A stretch of 35,046 bases of DNA from CAZHJE01 sp964532965 (GTDB taxonomy: Bacteria > Patescibacteriota > WWE3 > UBA101185 > UBA10185), in assembly GCA_964532965.1 (NCBI GenBank), contig CAZHJE010000004.1:1-35046 (forward strand). The letters are read 5' to 3'. Below, piece by piece: positions 7,512 to 14,732 of this stretch. Within the stretch, counting starts at the first letter, position 1, and the number at the start of each line of letters is the position of its first letter. The position numbers were made by a program, and so were the translations under genes. The notes beneath the pieces are model-generated. The model had not been told where the DNA came from. It made no database searches and saw only the letters and a program-made list of their open reading frames with translations.

Positions 7512-7838
7512 ATGCTAAAAACTTTAAAATTAACCAAAGCATTTTCTGATCAGAATAGAATAAAAATAATTAAAATGTTGTGTGATGGGGACAAAAATGT
7601 TAGTACTGTCGCTGATAAATTGAATGTCGAAGAAAATTTAGCATCGCATCATTTACGTGTACTTCAAGCTTTAGGATTTTTAAAAAATAATAAAAGAGGC
7701 AGGCAAGTAATATACTCATTAAACAGAGCCAAATTTATAAATCTTATTCGTGATTTAAATCAAAATGATTTCTTTCGTGAGGTTTTACTAGAAGCTTTAG
7801 AAGAAGAACTAGTACCAAGTAAAAAATCAAAAAAATAA
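7512..7838 (+). CDS. ArsR-family winged-helix transcriptional regulator
   Basis: The 108-residue protein has the ArsR/SmtB winged helix-turn-helix across nearly its whole length: 'AFSDQNRIKIIKML' (helices 1-2), 'VSTVADKLNVEENLASHHLRVL' (recognition helix) and the wing 'KNNKRGRQVIYSL'. The metal-binding CxC of ArsR/SmtB sensors is absent; only one cysteine is present, so it is probably not a classical metal sensor. The tail is acidic and then basic (PSKKSKK). The neighbouring membrane protein upstream is a possible but unproven target. ATG 7512 is chosen because a promoter places it at +1. Confidence 0.85.
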   Translation: MLKTLKLTKAFSDQNRIKIIKMLCDGDKNVSTVADKLNVEENLASHHLRVLQALGFLKNNKRGRQVIYSLNRAKFINLIRDLNQNDFFREVLLEALEEELVPSKKSKK

Positions 7839-7871
7839 TTTAATAATTTCTTATAATTTTTTAACGTAAAA

Positions 7872-7900
7872 CTACCTGCGTTAGCTGGTAGTAGTTGATA
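7872..7900 (+). repeat. Dispersed 29-bp hairpin repeat, copy 1
   Basis: The core CTACCTGCGTTAGCTGGTA is followed by a 10-base tail ending AGTTGATA. It matches the copy at 14589-14617 in 28 of 29 bases. The core folds as ACC-T-GC, loop GTTA, GC-T-GGT, with one T-T mismatch, extended here to ACTACC/GGTAGT. Confidence 0.7.
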
Positions 7901-7963
7901 TCTTAAAAATCTCTAGAAAGTAGTCATACTATTTTACGCCGCTACTGTAAGTAATACGGTAAT

Positions 7964-8057
7964 AGTGCGGGAATACGTACCTAGATAATGTTATTAGAAG
8001 TTATCCACAATGAGTATTTACACCGTCATTTGATCCTTACGTTATAAGTGCGGGAAT
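7964..8057. repeat. Direct repeat pair AGTGCGGGAAT
   Basis: Exact 11-base copies occur at 7964-7974 and 8047-8057. Both are preceded by ACG and a short T/A-rich stretch, so similarity extends weakly to the left. The GC-rich core stands out in AT-rich surroundings. Confidence 0.5.
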
Positions 8058-8104
8058 TAAAGTCCTATTTTAGGTAGATAGTCATAATTTAATAAAAATG
8101 TAGA

Positions 8105-8782
8105 GTGTGTTTTTATTGCCTTATGTTTGATGATGCAAGAAACGATTTGCTTTTAAAAATTTATAAAAAAATAGTTCTAGTATGTTTTATAGTGTCTGTT
8201 ATATCCATCTGTATTGTTGTTTTTTTGTACAATTCTCTATCAAAAATTAAGAACGAAAAGCCTGTAGAAGAAGAAAAGTACATAGCTGTAGACATTGCAG
8301 GGGCTGTTAAAAATCCCGGTGTATATTCATTAAAAGAGGGGAGTATAGTGTCTGATGTTATAAATGAGGCATCTGGCATATTGAATACAGTTTCATTTGA
8401 TTGGGTACTAAAAAATTTAAATCTATCAGAGCATTTGGTCGATTCTCAAAAAATATATATTCCATTTGATTATGAAATTGCTTATACCAATAAAGATTAT
8501 AGTGAGGATATTGCTGTAGATATTTTAGATAGATTAGTCGAAGAACAATTAGAGGACATTTTAGAAGAAGATAATAAAAATATTGATTCTGATAATGTCT
8601 CAGATCTTCTTAATATTAATTTAGCTTCTCAATCTGAACTCGAAGCACTTCCTGGTATTGGTAAAACATATGCAGAAAAGATAATTGCTAACAGACCTTA
8701 TGCATCGGTTGAAGAACTTAGTGAAAAAACAAAAATACCTCAATCCACACTAGATAAGTTTATAACCTTAATTACTTTTTAA
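8105..8782 (+). CDS. comEA: ComEA-type competence DNA-binding protein
   Basis: ComEA binds incoming double-stranded DNA on the outer face of the membrane and hands it to the ComEC channel. The 225-residue protein has one N-terminal membrane helix (about 24-46), an SLBB-like domain ('YIAVDIAGAVKNPGVYSL', about 60-120), an acidic linker, and a C-terminal helix-hairpin-helix pair ('LLNINLASQSELEALPGIG', 'YAEKIIANRPY'). This is the standard ComEA architecture. GTG 8105 is kept because TAAAAA at 8093-8098 would put it at +1; ATG 8123 (219 residues) is a serious alternative. It heads an operon with the two ComEC halves, with four bases before the next gene. Confidence 0.9.
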   Translation: MCFYCLMFDDARNDLLLKIYKKIVLVCFIVSVISICIVVFLYNSLSKIKNEKPVEEEKYIAVDIAGAVKNPGVYSLKEGSIVSDVINEASGILNTVSFDWVLKNLNLSEHLVDSQKIYIPFDYEIAYTNKDYSEDIAVDILDRLVEEQLEDILEEDNKNIDSDNVSDLLNINLASQSELEALPGIGKTYAEKIIANRPYASVEELSEKTKIPQSTLDKFITLITF

Positions 8783-8786
8783 ATAC

Positions 8787-9863
8787 ATGAGTAGGCTCTT
8801 TCTATACATAAAAGCATATGTCTTTTATATATTTTTATTCACAGTATTTGCAGTCAGGGTTGTAAACACATGTCATAGTATCTATAAATATGATTTGTTT
8901 ACTAAGTGCTTGATCTCAAAAATGTCTATAGGTGCAGATAACGGGGAATCGTACATCGCTACTAATATAGATAAGATGAGAAAAACAATGTCAAGTAGTG
9001 TCCGTAATTATCTCCCAAGTCCGCACTCAGAACTATTGCTTGGCATTGTTGTGGGTATAAACGATTTAACAAAAGTACCTGCGTTTAACGACATGGTTCG
9101 GAGTACCGGTACTATACATGTCGTTGTGGTTTCTGGCTACAATATTAGTTTAGTTTTTTCTTTGATTATTGGAATACTTGGAACTAAGTATAAATTTAAA
9201 AATTTTTTTATTGCGCAAATACTTGCGTTAATATATTCCATACTTTCGGGATTTGAGCCACCAGTTATTCGTGCGTGGATAATGGGATTAATTTCGTCTT
9301 TTGGAAATTATTTGGGGCGGCGTGTCAATGCACTAGACGCGCTGATATTGTCAGCACTAATGATGTTGGCATATAATCCAACATATTTTATTAGTTTAAG
9401 TTTTCAGCTCAGTTTTTTAGCAACATTAGGCTTAGTACTTTATGGGGATATTTTTTCAACCATTTTGAAAAGTAAAAACATTTTTATTGTTGATCTTAGT
9501 ACAACATTATCCGCACAAGTCTTTGTCTGGCCATTAATATCACATATATTTGAGAGTGTTAATATTATTAGCCCCCTTGTCAATTCATTAATTTTATGGA
9601 CTATACCGTTAGCAACAATTGTTGGAGGTATTTTTTTAGTTTCTACATTTATAAATCATTCTATTGCGTTACTATTGTCATACTTTGTTGTAGTTCCGTT
9701 GGATTTATTCATTAGATTAGGCCTTTTGTTTTCAAAACTTCCATTTAATTCTGTCGTGTTTCGGCCGAGCGCTAATTTTATTATTTTATATTATTTATTA
9801 ACACTTTTTTCACCTGTTTTTATGAAAAAAATCTTTAAAAAGAAAGGCTTTAATGAATCTTAA
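8787..9863 (+). CDS. comEC: ComEC/Rec2 channel domain (split protein, membrane half)
   Basis: ComEC forms the membrane channel for DNA uptake in natural transformation. This 358-residue protein contains only the competence (membrane) domain: 'LLLGIVVGINDLTKVPAFNDMVRSTGTIHVVVVSGYNISLV' is the conserved block where DNA-uptake ComECs read GL.H.L.VSG.H. About eight hydrophobic helices follow, including 'SFQLSFLATLGLVLYG'. The usual N-terminal OB-fold region is very short, and the metallo-beta-lactamase domain is encoded by the next gene in another frame, overlapping by 11 bases. Both halves look intact, so this seems a natural split rather than a pseudogene. Confidence 0.9.
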   Translation: MSRLFLYIKAYVFYIFLFTVFAVRVVNTCHSIYKYDLFTKCLISKMSIGADNGESYIATNIDKMRKTMSSSVRNYLPSPHSELLLGIVVGINDLTKVPAFNDMVRSTGTIHVVVVSGYNISLVFSLIIGILGTKYKFKNFFIAQILALIYSILSGFEPPVIRAWIMGLISSFGNYLGRRVNALDALILSALMMLAYNPTYFISLSFQLSFLATLGLVLYGDIFSTILKSKNIFIVDLSTTLSAQVFVWPLISHIFESVNIISPLVNSLILWTIPLATIVGGIFLVSTFINHSIALLLSYFVVVPLDLFIRLGLLFSKLPFNSVVFRPSANFIILYYLLTLFSPVFMKKIFKKKGFNES

Positions 9864-10701
9864 ATTTTTCTTTATTTTGTGTGTTTTATACTATTTATTA
9901 CGCTTATTACAGTTTGATCACTTAAATTCTCAAGACGATGGAAAATTAATTATTTATATGTTTGACGTTGGGCAAGGAGATTCTTTATTAATTAAAACAC
10001 CTCACAATAAGTATATCTTAGTTGATGGTGGTGATAACTATGACGTTGATTATCATATCTTTAACACACTACCTGGGTTTAGATGTAGTCTGGATTTAAT
10101 AATAGTTACGCATCCTCATAAAGATCATTTGTTTGGTGTAAATAGATTATTGCAACATTGCAATGTAAAAGAAGTCTTGCATGTTCCTGTTGACTATACA
10201 TCGTACGTTTTTGATGATTTTAAAAGATTATTAGCAACTAAGCATGTGGCTTCAAAGCCGGCATATCAGGGTGATGTTTTTACAATTGATAGTGTAACGC
10301 TATACTTCATTTGGCCTTCAAAAGCTTATATAAAGGATAAGGATTATAAAAATAATATAAATGATACTTCAATAGCGTTTTTATTAGATTACAACGATGT
10401 TGAATCATTGTTTTTGGGTGATATCGAAATTACTGCTCAAAAGTATTTGAATATCTTGGACATTAAAAAATATATTGAAGACAATAAGCTGGAGTTTTAT
10501 AAAGTTTCCCACCATGGCTCTATAAATGGAACACTTAATGCGCTAGTTTTAGAACTAAATCCTGTGCTTGCAGGTATTAGTGTTGGCAAAAACAATAAAT
10601 TTAGACATCCATCACCAGATATAATCGACTTTTTTATGAAAAACAACATAGAGTATTTTAGAACAGACCTTATGGGTACACTAAAATTATCGTTTTTGTA
10701 G
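9853..10701 (+). CDS. ComEC-type metallo-beta-lactamase domain protein (split ComEC, nuclease half)
   Basis: In fused ComEC this C-terminal domain is proposed to be the nuclease that degrades the non-transported strand. Here it is a separate 282-residue protein with its own membrane helix at residues 3-17 and a complete metal-binding set: 'MFDVGQGDSLLI', 'ILVDGGDN', THPHKDH (HxHxDH motif), a late aspartate in 'LFLGDIE', and SHHGS. The ATG at 9853 lies inside the end of the channel gene, in the +1 frame relative to it, so translation is probably coupled. The overlap, membrane anchor and intact motifs suggest the two products assemble as a heteromeric ComEC. Confidence 0.9.
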   Translation: MNLKFFFILCVLYYLLRLLQFDHLNSQDDGKLIIYMFDVGQGDSLLIKTPHNKYILVDGGDNYDVDYHIFNTLPGFRCSLDLIIVTHPHKDHLFGVNRLLQHCNVKEVLHVPVDYTSYVFDDFKRLLATKHVASKPAYQGDVFTIDSVTLYFIWPSKAYIKDKDYKNNINDTSIAFLLDYNDVESLFLGDIEITAQKYLNILDIKKYIEDNKLEFYKVSHHGSINGTLNALVLELNPVLAGISVGKNNKFRHPSPDIIDFFMKNNIEYFRTDLMGTLKLSFL

Positions 10702-10707
10702 TATAAT
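10702..10707 (+). promoter_or_regulatory. -10 box of argS
   Basis: A perfect TATAAT directly abuts the TAG stop of the upstream gene (10699-10701). Eleven bases separate it from ATG 10719, giving a leader of about five bases. No good -35 is visible. Confidence 0.55.
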
Positions 10708-10718
10708 TCTTGTCACAT

Positions 10719-12653
10719 ATGTTAATCGAACTAATTAATAAAGCAGTAATAGATAGTGTTTACAAAGAATATGGCATTACTATTACTAAAGATACTTTTT
10801 TGATTGAACATCCCAATAATCCAGAGTATGGAGATTATTCTGTAAATGTGGCAATGTTGCTTGCAAAAACACTTAAGCAATCACCTTTGTCTATTGCCAA
10901 AGCACTACACTATAAGATAGAGGAGTATTTAAAAGATGAAGACAAAAACAAAATTTTTTCCAAACTCCAAGTAGCAGGAAATGGTTTCATTAACTTTTAT
11001 TTATCTCTGTCTTGGTTAACAAGTTTACCCGTAAACATACTAGCTGCCGGTGATAATTATGGGGCTAACGATAAATATAAAAATGAAAAGATTGCACTCG
11101 AGCATTCTAATGTTAATCCAAATAAAGCAGCTCATGTAGGGCATTTAAGAAATGCATGTATTGGGCAATTTATCGAACGAGTTTACGAGTTTTTAGGCGC
11201 TGATGTAAATGTGCAGTATCTTGATAATGATCTTGGTGTTCAAGTTACAACATCATTAATGGGTGTAAATAAAATAAAAGATATAAGTCCTAATGATTAT
11301 AAAAAGTATGATCACTATGCTTGGGATGTTTATGCAAGAATGGAAAATGAAATATCTAATTCTCAGGAGCTTCAAGAAGAAAGAAAAAGGCTTGTTGCAG
11401 TACTTGAAGATGAGACGAACCCCATATCTGTAGAACAAGTGAAATTATCAGAAAGAATACTTAAGGAACAACTAAAAACTTTTATTGAGTTAGATTTTGA
11501 TTATGACGTGATAATTAGAGAAAGAGATATTGTAAGTTTAAAACTTTGGGAAAAAGCATTTGAGCAGCTTAAGAAGAATGCTAGTTTTTATTTGGCTACA
11601 GATGGTTTATCTAAAGGGTGTTGGTTGATTAAGCTACCAAAAGATGTTGATCAACCTAAAAACGAAGACATTGAAGAAGATAAAATTATTGTACGATCAA
11701 ACGGCGTGCCAACTTATACTGGAAAAGACATTGCGTACCATATGTGGAAGTATGGGTTACTTAATTTGGATTTTTATTATATTGACTTTGCACAAGGGTT
11801 ACAAGAAAAATCACTATATGTAACAGCTTATAAACAAGATGGTTCTATACCCGGTGTCTCTTTTACAGATAATACTATGGCAATTAATGTTGTAGATGTA
11901 AAACAAACATATGCACTAGATTCGGTGCGACAAGCTCTTTACTATCTAGGATATAAGACCGAGTCAAATAAAATGATTCACGTAAACTATGGTTTTGTGT
12001 ATTTATCGCCAAAAACCGCAAAAGACTTAGGCATTGACACTTCGGATAATAAAACAAGATATGGTATGAGCGGTAGGAAAGGTTGGGGCATTAAAATAGA
12101 TGATTTTATCGAAATGGTAGATGTTAAGCTTACCCAAGAATATGGGGATTTCAATGCAAAAAAAGACGTCAGAAATGGTGCTATAAAATTTGAAATGCTT
12201 AAATATAATACCTTTCAGGATTTAGTATTTGATTTGGATTCTGCATTAAATATGCATGGTTTTTCTGGACCATATATTCAATATACCCACGCAAGAGCGT
12301 CTTCGATATTAACCAAAGCAAAGGAACAAGGAATAGCTATAAAAGATATAGTTGATAATAAGGTCACGGTAAATGAGACTGACTTAAATAAAAAAGAAAT
12401 AGATATACTACGTCACATATATATCTTTCCAGAAATAGTAGAAAGATCTGCACAAGAATTCGCCCCGAATATAATGTGTAATTTTCTTTTTGAACTAGCA
12501 CAAAAATACAATACTTTTTATAACGATGTAACTATTCTTGGTGAAAAAGATGCTTTAAAAAGAGATTATAGATTAATCATCACTAATTCGGTTATTAAAG
12601 TACTAAGTACCGGACTTTATTTACTTGGTATAAATTCTCCTAGTACTATATAA
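10719..12653 (+). CDS. argS: Arginyl-tRNA synthetase
   Basis: Class I synthetase that charges tRNA-Arg with arginine. From ATG 10719 the protein has 644 residues; a TTG three codons earlier is possible but would lie only two bases after the -10 box. It has the N-terminal additional domain ('NPEYGDYSVNVAMLLAK'), the HIGH motif H139-V-G-H142 within 'EHSNVNPNKAAHVGHLRNA', and MSGRKG (450-455) as the KMSKS-type loop. Many ArgS lack canonical KMSKS, so this is normal for the family. The C-terminal helical anticodon-binding domain is present ('GPYIQYTHARASSIL'). Its length is slightly above average. tRNA-Arg(CCU), one of its substrates, lies 2 kb downstream. Confidence 0.96.
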   Translation: MLIELINKAVIDSVYKEYGITITKDTFLIEHPNNPEYGDYSVNVAMLLAKTLKQSPLSIAKALHYKIEEYLKDEDKNKIFSKLQVAGNGFINFYLSLSWLTSLPVNILAAGDNYGANDKYKNEKIALEHSNVNPNKAAHVGHLRNACIGQFIERVYEFLGADVNVQYLDNDLGVQVTTSLMGVNKIKDISPNDYKKYDHYAWDVYARMENEISNSQELQEERKRLVAVLEDETNPISVEQVKLSERILKEQLKTFIELDFDYDVIIRERDIVSLKLWEKAFEQLKKNASFYLATDGLSKGCWLIKLPKDVDQPKNEDIEEDKIIVRSNGVPTYTGKDIAYHMWKYGLLNLDFYYIDFAQGLQEKSLYVTAYKQDGSIPGVSFTDNTMAINVVDVKQTYALDSVRQALYYLGYKTESNKMIHVNYGFVYLSPKTAKDLGIDTSDNKTRYGMSGRKGWGIKIDDFIEMVDVKLTQEYGDFNAKKDVRNGAIKFEMLKYNTFQDLVFDLDSALNMHGFSGPYIQYTHARASSILTKAKEQGIAIKDIVDNKVTVNETDLNKKEIDILRHIYIFPEIVERSAQEFAPNIMCNFLFELAQKYNTFYNDVTILGEKDALKRDYRLIITNSVIKVLSTGLYLLGINSPSTI

Positions 12654-12654
12654 T
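12625..12654 (+). promoter_or_regulatory. Promoter of the phosphoesterase gene, overlapping the argS stop
   Basis: TTGGTA (12625-12630), an 18-base spacer and a perfect TATAAT (12649-12654). The TAA stop codon of argS (12651-12653) lies inside the -10 box. Seven bases then lead to ATG 12662, so +1 falls one base before the start codon. Confidence 0.6.
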
Positions 12655-12661
12655 TTGTATA

Positions 12662-13672
12662 ATGTTTAAATCAAAAAAAGATAAACCTTCTTTTGCTAAG
12701 AGATTTTTAAGATCCGCCGTGTCGATAACTATACTTTCTGCTTTTGTAATTATTTTATCAATTTTTGTCAAAGCTTTATCTAGTTTGAACAAGCAGAGTT
12801 TTGTATCTTTAACATCTCCTATTGCAAATAAATTAGGTCTAAGTAAAGACGATGTTGGGGAAGTAGCAGGTGAGTTTGCGCAAAGAGTATCTGAAACCAA
12901 AATAAACCCTAAAAATACTGTAAATGCACTTGATAACTCGAAGACAAGTAGCGAAGATAAAAATGAGAACATCGAGCAAGCATTATTTAAAATAGCGTTA
13001 CTTGCAGATTCACACAATGCTAATGATAATTTAAAGCAGGCAGTAGAACAAATAAATAACGAAGGCATAAGATACATGGTGTATCTTGGTGATTTAACCG
13101 ATTGGGGGGATATTGCGTCGCTAAAAAAAGCACAAGAAATATTAAACACTTTTACACATGCCTATTTTGTACTCCCAGGGGATCATGATTTAGCACAATC
13201 TGTAGGACTAGATAATTTTTTAACAGTTTTTGAATCGCCAAATACGATATTAACACTTGGAGATTACAAATTTGTTTTATTTGATAATAGTGCCAACTAT
13301 ACACCTATAACTGAAGGTAATATGCATTGGTTACTTTTGAATATTAAAGATGCTGACTTTGTCATACTATCCCAACCTTTGTACCACCCTATAAATACAA
13401 GAATTATGGGTATTGTTGATTACGAAGTTGTAAAAGATGTAAAAGAACAAGCAGATGTGATACTTAACGCAATACGAGTATCTAATGTAGAGGCGGTTAT
13501 TTCTGCAGATCAGCACCAATCAAGTATAAATATAGATCCAGAAAGAGAGTCATTAAAACATATTGTAGTTGGTGCCTTGGCATCAGAAAGAAACTATCAG
13601 ACACCAAGATATAGTATTTTAAACTTGTTTGAAGATAATAACTATACTATTGAAGATATTATTTTGGAATGA
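12662..13672 (+). CDS. Membrane-anchored calcineurin-like metallophosphoesterase
   Basis: The 336-residue protein has one N-terminal membrane helix (about residues 17-39) and a linker of about 70 residues. A phosphoesterase domain follows, with the family motifs in order: LADSHN (DxH), LGDLTDWGD (GDxxD), PGDHD (for GNHD), a late His in QPLYHP, and ADQHQ in place of GHxH. The metal-binding set is therefore nearly complete, with small deviations at the last motif. It probably hydrolyses a phosphoester outside the cytoplasmic membrane, but its substrate cannot be read from sequence. It has its own promoter within the end of argS, and its TGA stop is reused in the ndk promoter. Confidence 0.85.
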   Translation: MFKSKKDKPSFAKRFLRSAVSITILSAFVIILSIFVKALSSLNKQSFVSLTSPIANKLGLSKDDVGEVAGEFAQRVSETKINPKNTVNALDNSKTSSEDKNENIEQALFKIALLADSHNANDNLKQAVEQINNEGIRYMVYLGDLTDWGDIASLKKAQEILNTFTHAYFVLPGDHDLAQSVGLDNFLTVFESPNTILTLGDYKFVLFDNSANYTPITEGNMHWLLLNIKDADFVILSQPLYHPINTRIMGIVDYEVVKDVKEQADVILNAIRVSNVEAVISADQHQSSINIDPERESLKHIVVGALASERNYQTPRYSILNLFEDNNYTIEDIILE

Positions 13673-13678
13673 TATTAT
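13650..13678 (+). promoter_or_regulatory. Promoter of ndk, reusing the upstream stop codon
   Basis: TTGAAG (13650-13655), a 17-base spacer and TATTAT (13673-13678), preceded by TGA (13670-13672) as an extended TGn. That TGA is the stop codon of the phosphoesterase gene. Six bases lead to ATG 13685, placing +1 on the start codon. Confidence 0.65.
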
Positions 13679-13684
13679 TCGTCT

Positions 13685-14266
13685 ATGATTGAACGATCTT
13701 TAGTATTATTAAAACCAGATGCAGTTAAAAGAGGCGTAGTTGGTGAAATTATTCATAGATTTGAAAGAGCTGGTTTAAAGATTGTTGGGTCTAAAATTCT
13801 TCAAGCTAGCAAAGATGTAGCAAAAACCCATTATAAGAAAGATGAAGATTGGCAAAGAAAGGTTGGGGAGTTCAATATAAAAGATTGTGAAAAATTTGGG
13901 CTGTCTTCAGAAGATATATTTGGTACAACTGATCCACTAGAAATTGGGAAGACTGTTAATGAGTGGTTATATTGCATGTTTGATATTGGGCCAGTTTTTG
14001 CTTTTGTCTTTGAAGGGCCTAATGCAGTGTCAAAAATCAGAAATTTGGTTGGTTCGACGTTTCCTGATGTTGCACCTCCAGGAACAATACGAGGTGATTA
14101 TGGCTTAGACTCTGCTTTTTCAAGTTTAAAACGAAAAAGAGCGGTATTGAATCTTATTCATGCATCTGGTACTTCTGAAGAAGCAATTGAAGAGATAAAG
14201 CTTTGGTTTAAGCCTGATGAGCTATTAGAATACAAGAGAATTCATGAAGATTTATATAATTATTAA
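13685..14266 (+). CDS. ndk: Nucleoside-diphosphate kinase with an internal insertion
   Basis: NDK transfers the gamma phosphate between nucleoside tri- and diphosphates through a phospho-histidine. The 193-residue protein starts with the family signature 'ERSLVLLKPDAVKRGVVGEII' region and ends with 'NLIHASGTSEEAIEEIKLWF', with catalytic His159. Standard NDKs have about 135-150 residues; here about 45-50 extra residues (roughly 56-105, rich in Lys, Asp and Glu) sit between the Lys-rich 'KTHYKK' part and 'GPVFAFVFEGPNAV'. All core catalytic segments remain, so activity is likely. Inserted NDKs occur in some Patescibacteria and archaea, to my recollection. Confidence 0.93.
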   Translation: MIERSLVLLKPDAVKRGVVGEIIHRFERAGLKIVGSKILQASKDVAKTHYKKDEDWQRKVGEFNIKDCEKFGLSSEDIFGTTDPLEIGKTVNEWLYCMFDIGPVFAFVFEGPNAVSKIRNLVGSTFPDVAPPGTIRGDYGLDSAFSSLKRKRAVLNLIHASGTSEEAIEEIKLWFKPDELLEYKRIHEDLYNY

Positions 14267-14346
14267 TTAATGCAACAAAAACCCTCAGACTATTGAAGAA
14301 GCAAGAAAATACTTTTTAACATCTGAATTTTAATAATCACATTTTA
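14267..14346. other. Short gap with a possible coding remnant
   Basis: The 80 bases after ndk contain a stop-bounded frame ending TIEEARKYFLTSEF (14297-14332) with no start codon. It reads like protein sequence but is too short to judge. Confidence 0.25.
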
Positions 14347-14434
14347 TGGCGGAGGGGGTGGGATTCGAACCCACGTGTGCTTTCACACGCATGGTTTTCA
14401 AGACCAGCCAGATAGACCGCTCCTGCACCCCTCC
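14347..14434 (-). tRNA. tRNA-Ser(UGA), CCA encoded
   Basis: On the - strand the acceptor GGAGGGG (5' end at 14434) pairs with CCCCTCC (14351-14357 complement). The anticodon loop CTTGAAA carries TGA within the stem TGGT/ACCA. A long variable arm (GTGTG..CACAC) marks it as a class II serine tRNA. The T arm reads GTGGG-TTCGAAT-CCCAC, the discriminator is G, and CCA is encoded (TGG at 14347-14349 on the + strand). Confidence 0.96.
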
Positions 14435-14452
14435 AGACCTGTACATTTATGT

Positions 14453-14458
14453 ATTTTA
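14453..14458 (-). promoter_or_regulatory. Possible -10 box of tRNA-Ser
   Basis: On the - strand TGT precedes TAAAAT (14458-14453), an extended -10 identical to that of the M23 gene, with TTAAGA 18 bases upstream. The predicted +1 lies about 12 bases before the tRNA 5' end. Confidence 0.45.
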
Positions 14459-14631
14459 ACACAGGATGTTATAATTTCTTAACTTAAAAGTTGCTTCGCA
14501 AGCAACCTTTGGTTGGATACTTGCGTACTCTGGTAGATGAAGTTGCACCAACTTGTTGGGTTTTGCATAGAAAATAAATTGCAGCATGCTACCTGCGTTA
14601 GCTGGTAATAGTTGATAATTTTGACACCTTT
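14459..14631. other. Spacer between divergent tRNAs with hairpins and repeats
   Basis: No gene is seen. GTTGCTT (14490-14496) and AAGCAAC (14500-14506) form a 7-bp hairpin with a CGC loop. A diverged copy of the dispersed repeat lies at about 14519-14545 (ACTTGCGTACTCTGGTAG). The close copy is at 14589-14617, just upstream of tRNA-Arg. Confidence 0.45.
14589..14617 (+). repeat. Dispersed 29-bp hairpin repeat, copy 2
   Basis: It differs from the copy at 7872-7900 by a single base (A for G after CTACCTGCGTTAGCTGGTA). A more diverged relative, CTACTTACGTTAGTTAAAAG, lies at 28268-28287 between galT-like and the bidirectional terminator. Confidence 0.7.
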
Positions 14632-14706
14632 GCCCCTGTAGTTAAATGGATATAACCTACCCCTCCTAAGGGTAAATTGCAGGTTCGATTCCTGCCTGGG
14701 GCACCA
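14632..14706 (+). tRNA. tRNA-Arg(CCU), CCA encoded
   Basis: The acceptor GCCCCTG pairs with CTGGGGC with one U-U mismatch at pair 6. The anticodon stem TACCC/GGGTA closes the loop CTCCTAA with anticodon CCT, which reads AGG codons. The T arm is GCAGG-TTCGATT-CCTGC and the discriminator is A14703. CCA is encoded at 14704-14706. The D arm 'TAGTTAAATGGATATAAC' is typical. Confidence 0.95.
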
Positions 14707-14732
14707 TGTTGAATAAAATAAAAAAATAAATG

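Larger units (their letters stand above)
7839..8104. other. Repeat-containing intergenic region before comEA
   Basis: This 266-base gap has no coding signal. It holds a dispersed hairpin repeat (7872-7900) and an exact 11-base direct repeat AGTGCGGGAAT (7964-7974 and 8047-8057, 83 bases apart). Around these lies a second exact pair, TAGTCATA (7921-7928 and 8079-8086). CCGC at 7939-7942 can pair with GCGG at 7967-7970. A single perfect DnaA-box-like TTATCCACA lies at 8001-8009. Its role is unknown; it may be a regulatory leader for the competence operon. Confidence 0.4.

Noticed and set aside
7936..7975. Cobalamin-riboswitch-like CCGCTACTGTAAG stretch
   Set aside because: Only a short resemblance to the conserved C(C)GCcACTGT block; the other conserved boxes are missing and the next gene is comEA.
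8001..8009. Perfect DnaA box TTATCCACA, possible replication origin
   Set aside because: Only one intergenic copy; the same 9-mer also occurs inside the second synthase gene. No box cluster, no AT-rich unwinding element in a typical layout, and no dnaA/dnaN neighbours.
9853..9863. Sequencing frameshift splitting a single comEC
   Set aside because: The downstream ORF has its own start, its own membrane helix and no missing residues at the junction, so a natural split explains it better, though without reads it cannot be fully excluded.
14297..14332. Coding-like fragment TIEEARKYFLTSEF after ndk
   Set aside because: No start codon and a stop just upstream; could be a remnant but there is too little sequence to support a pseudogene.
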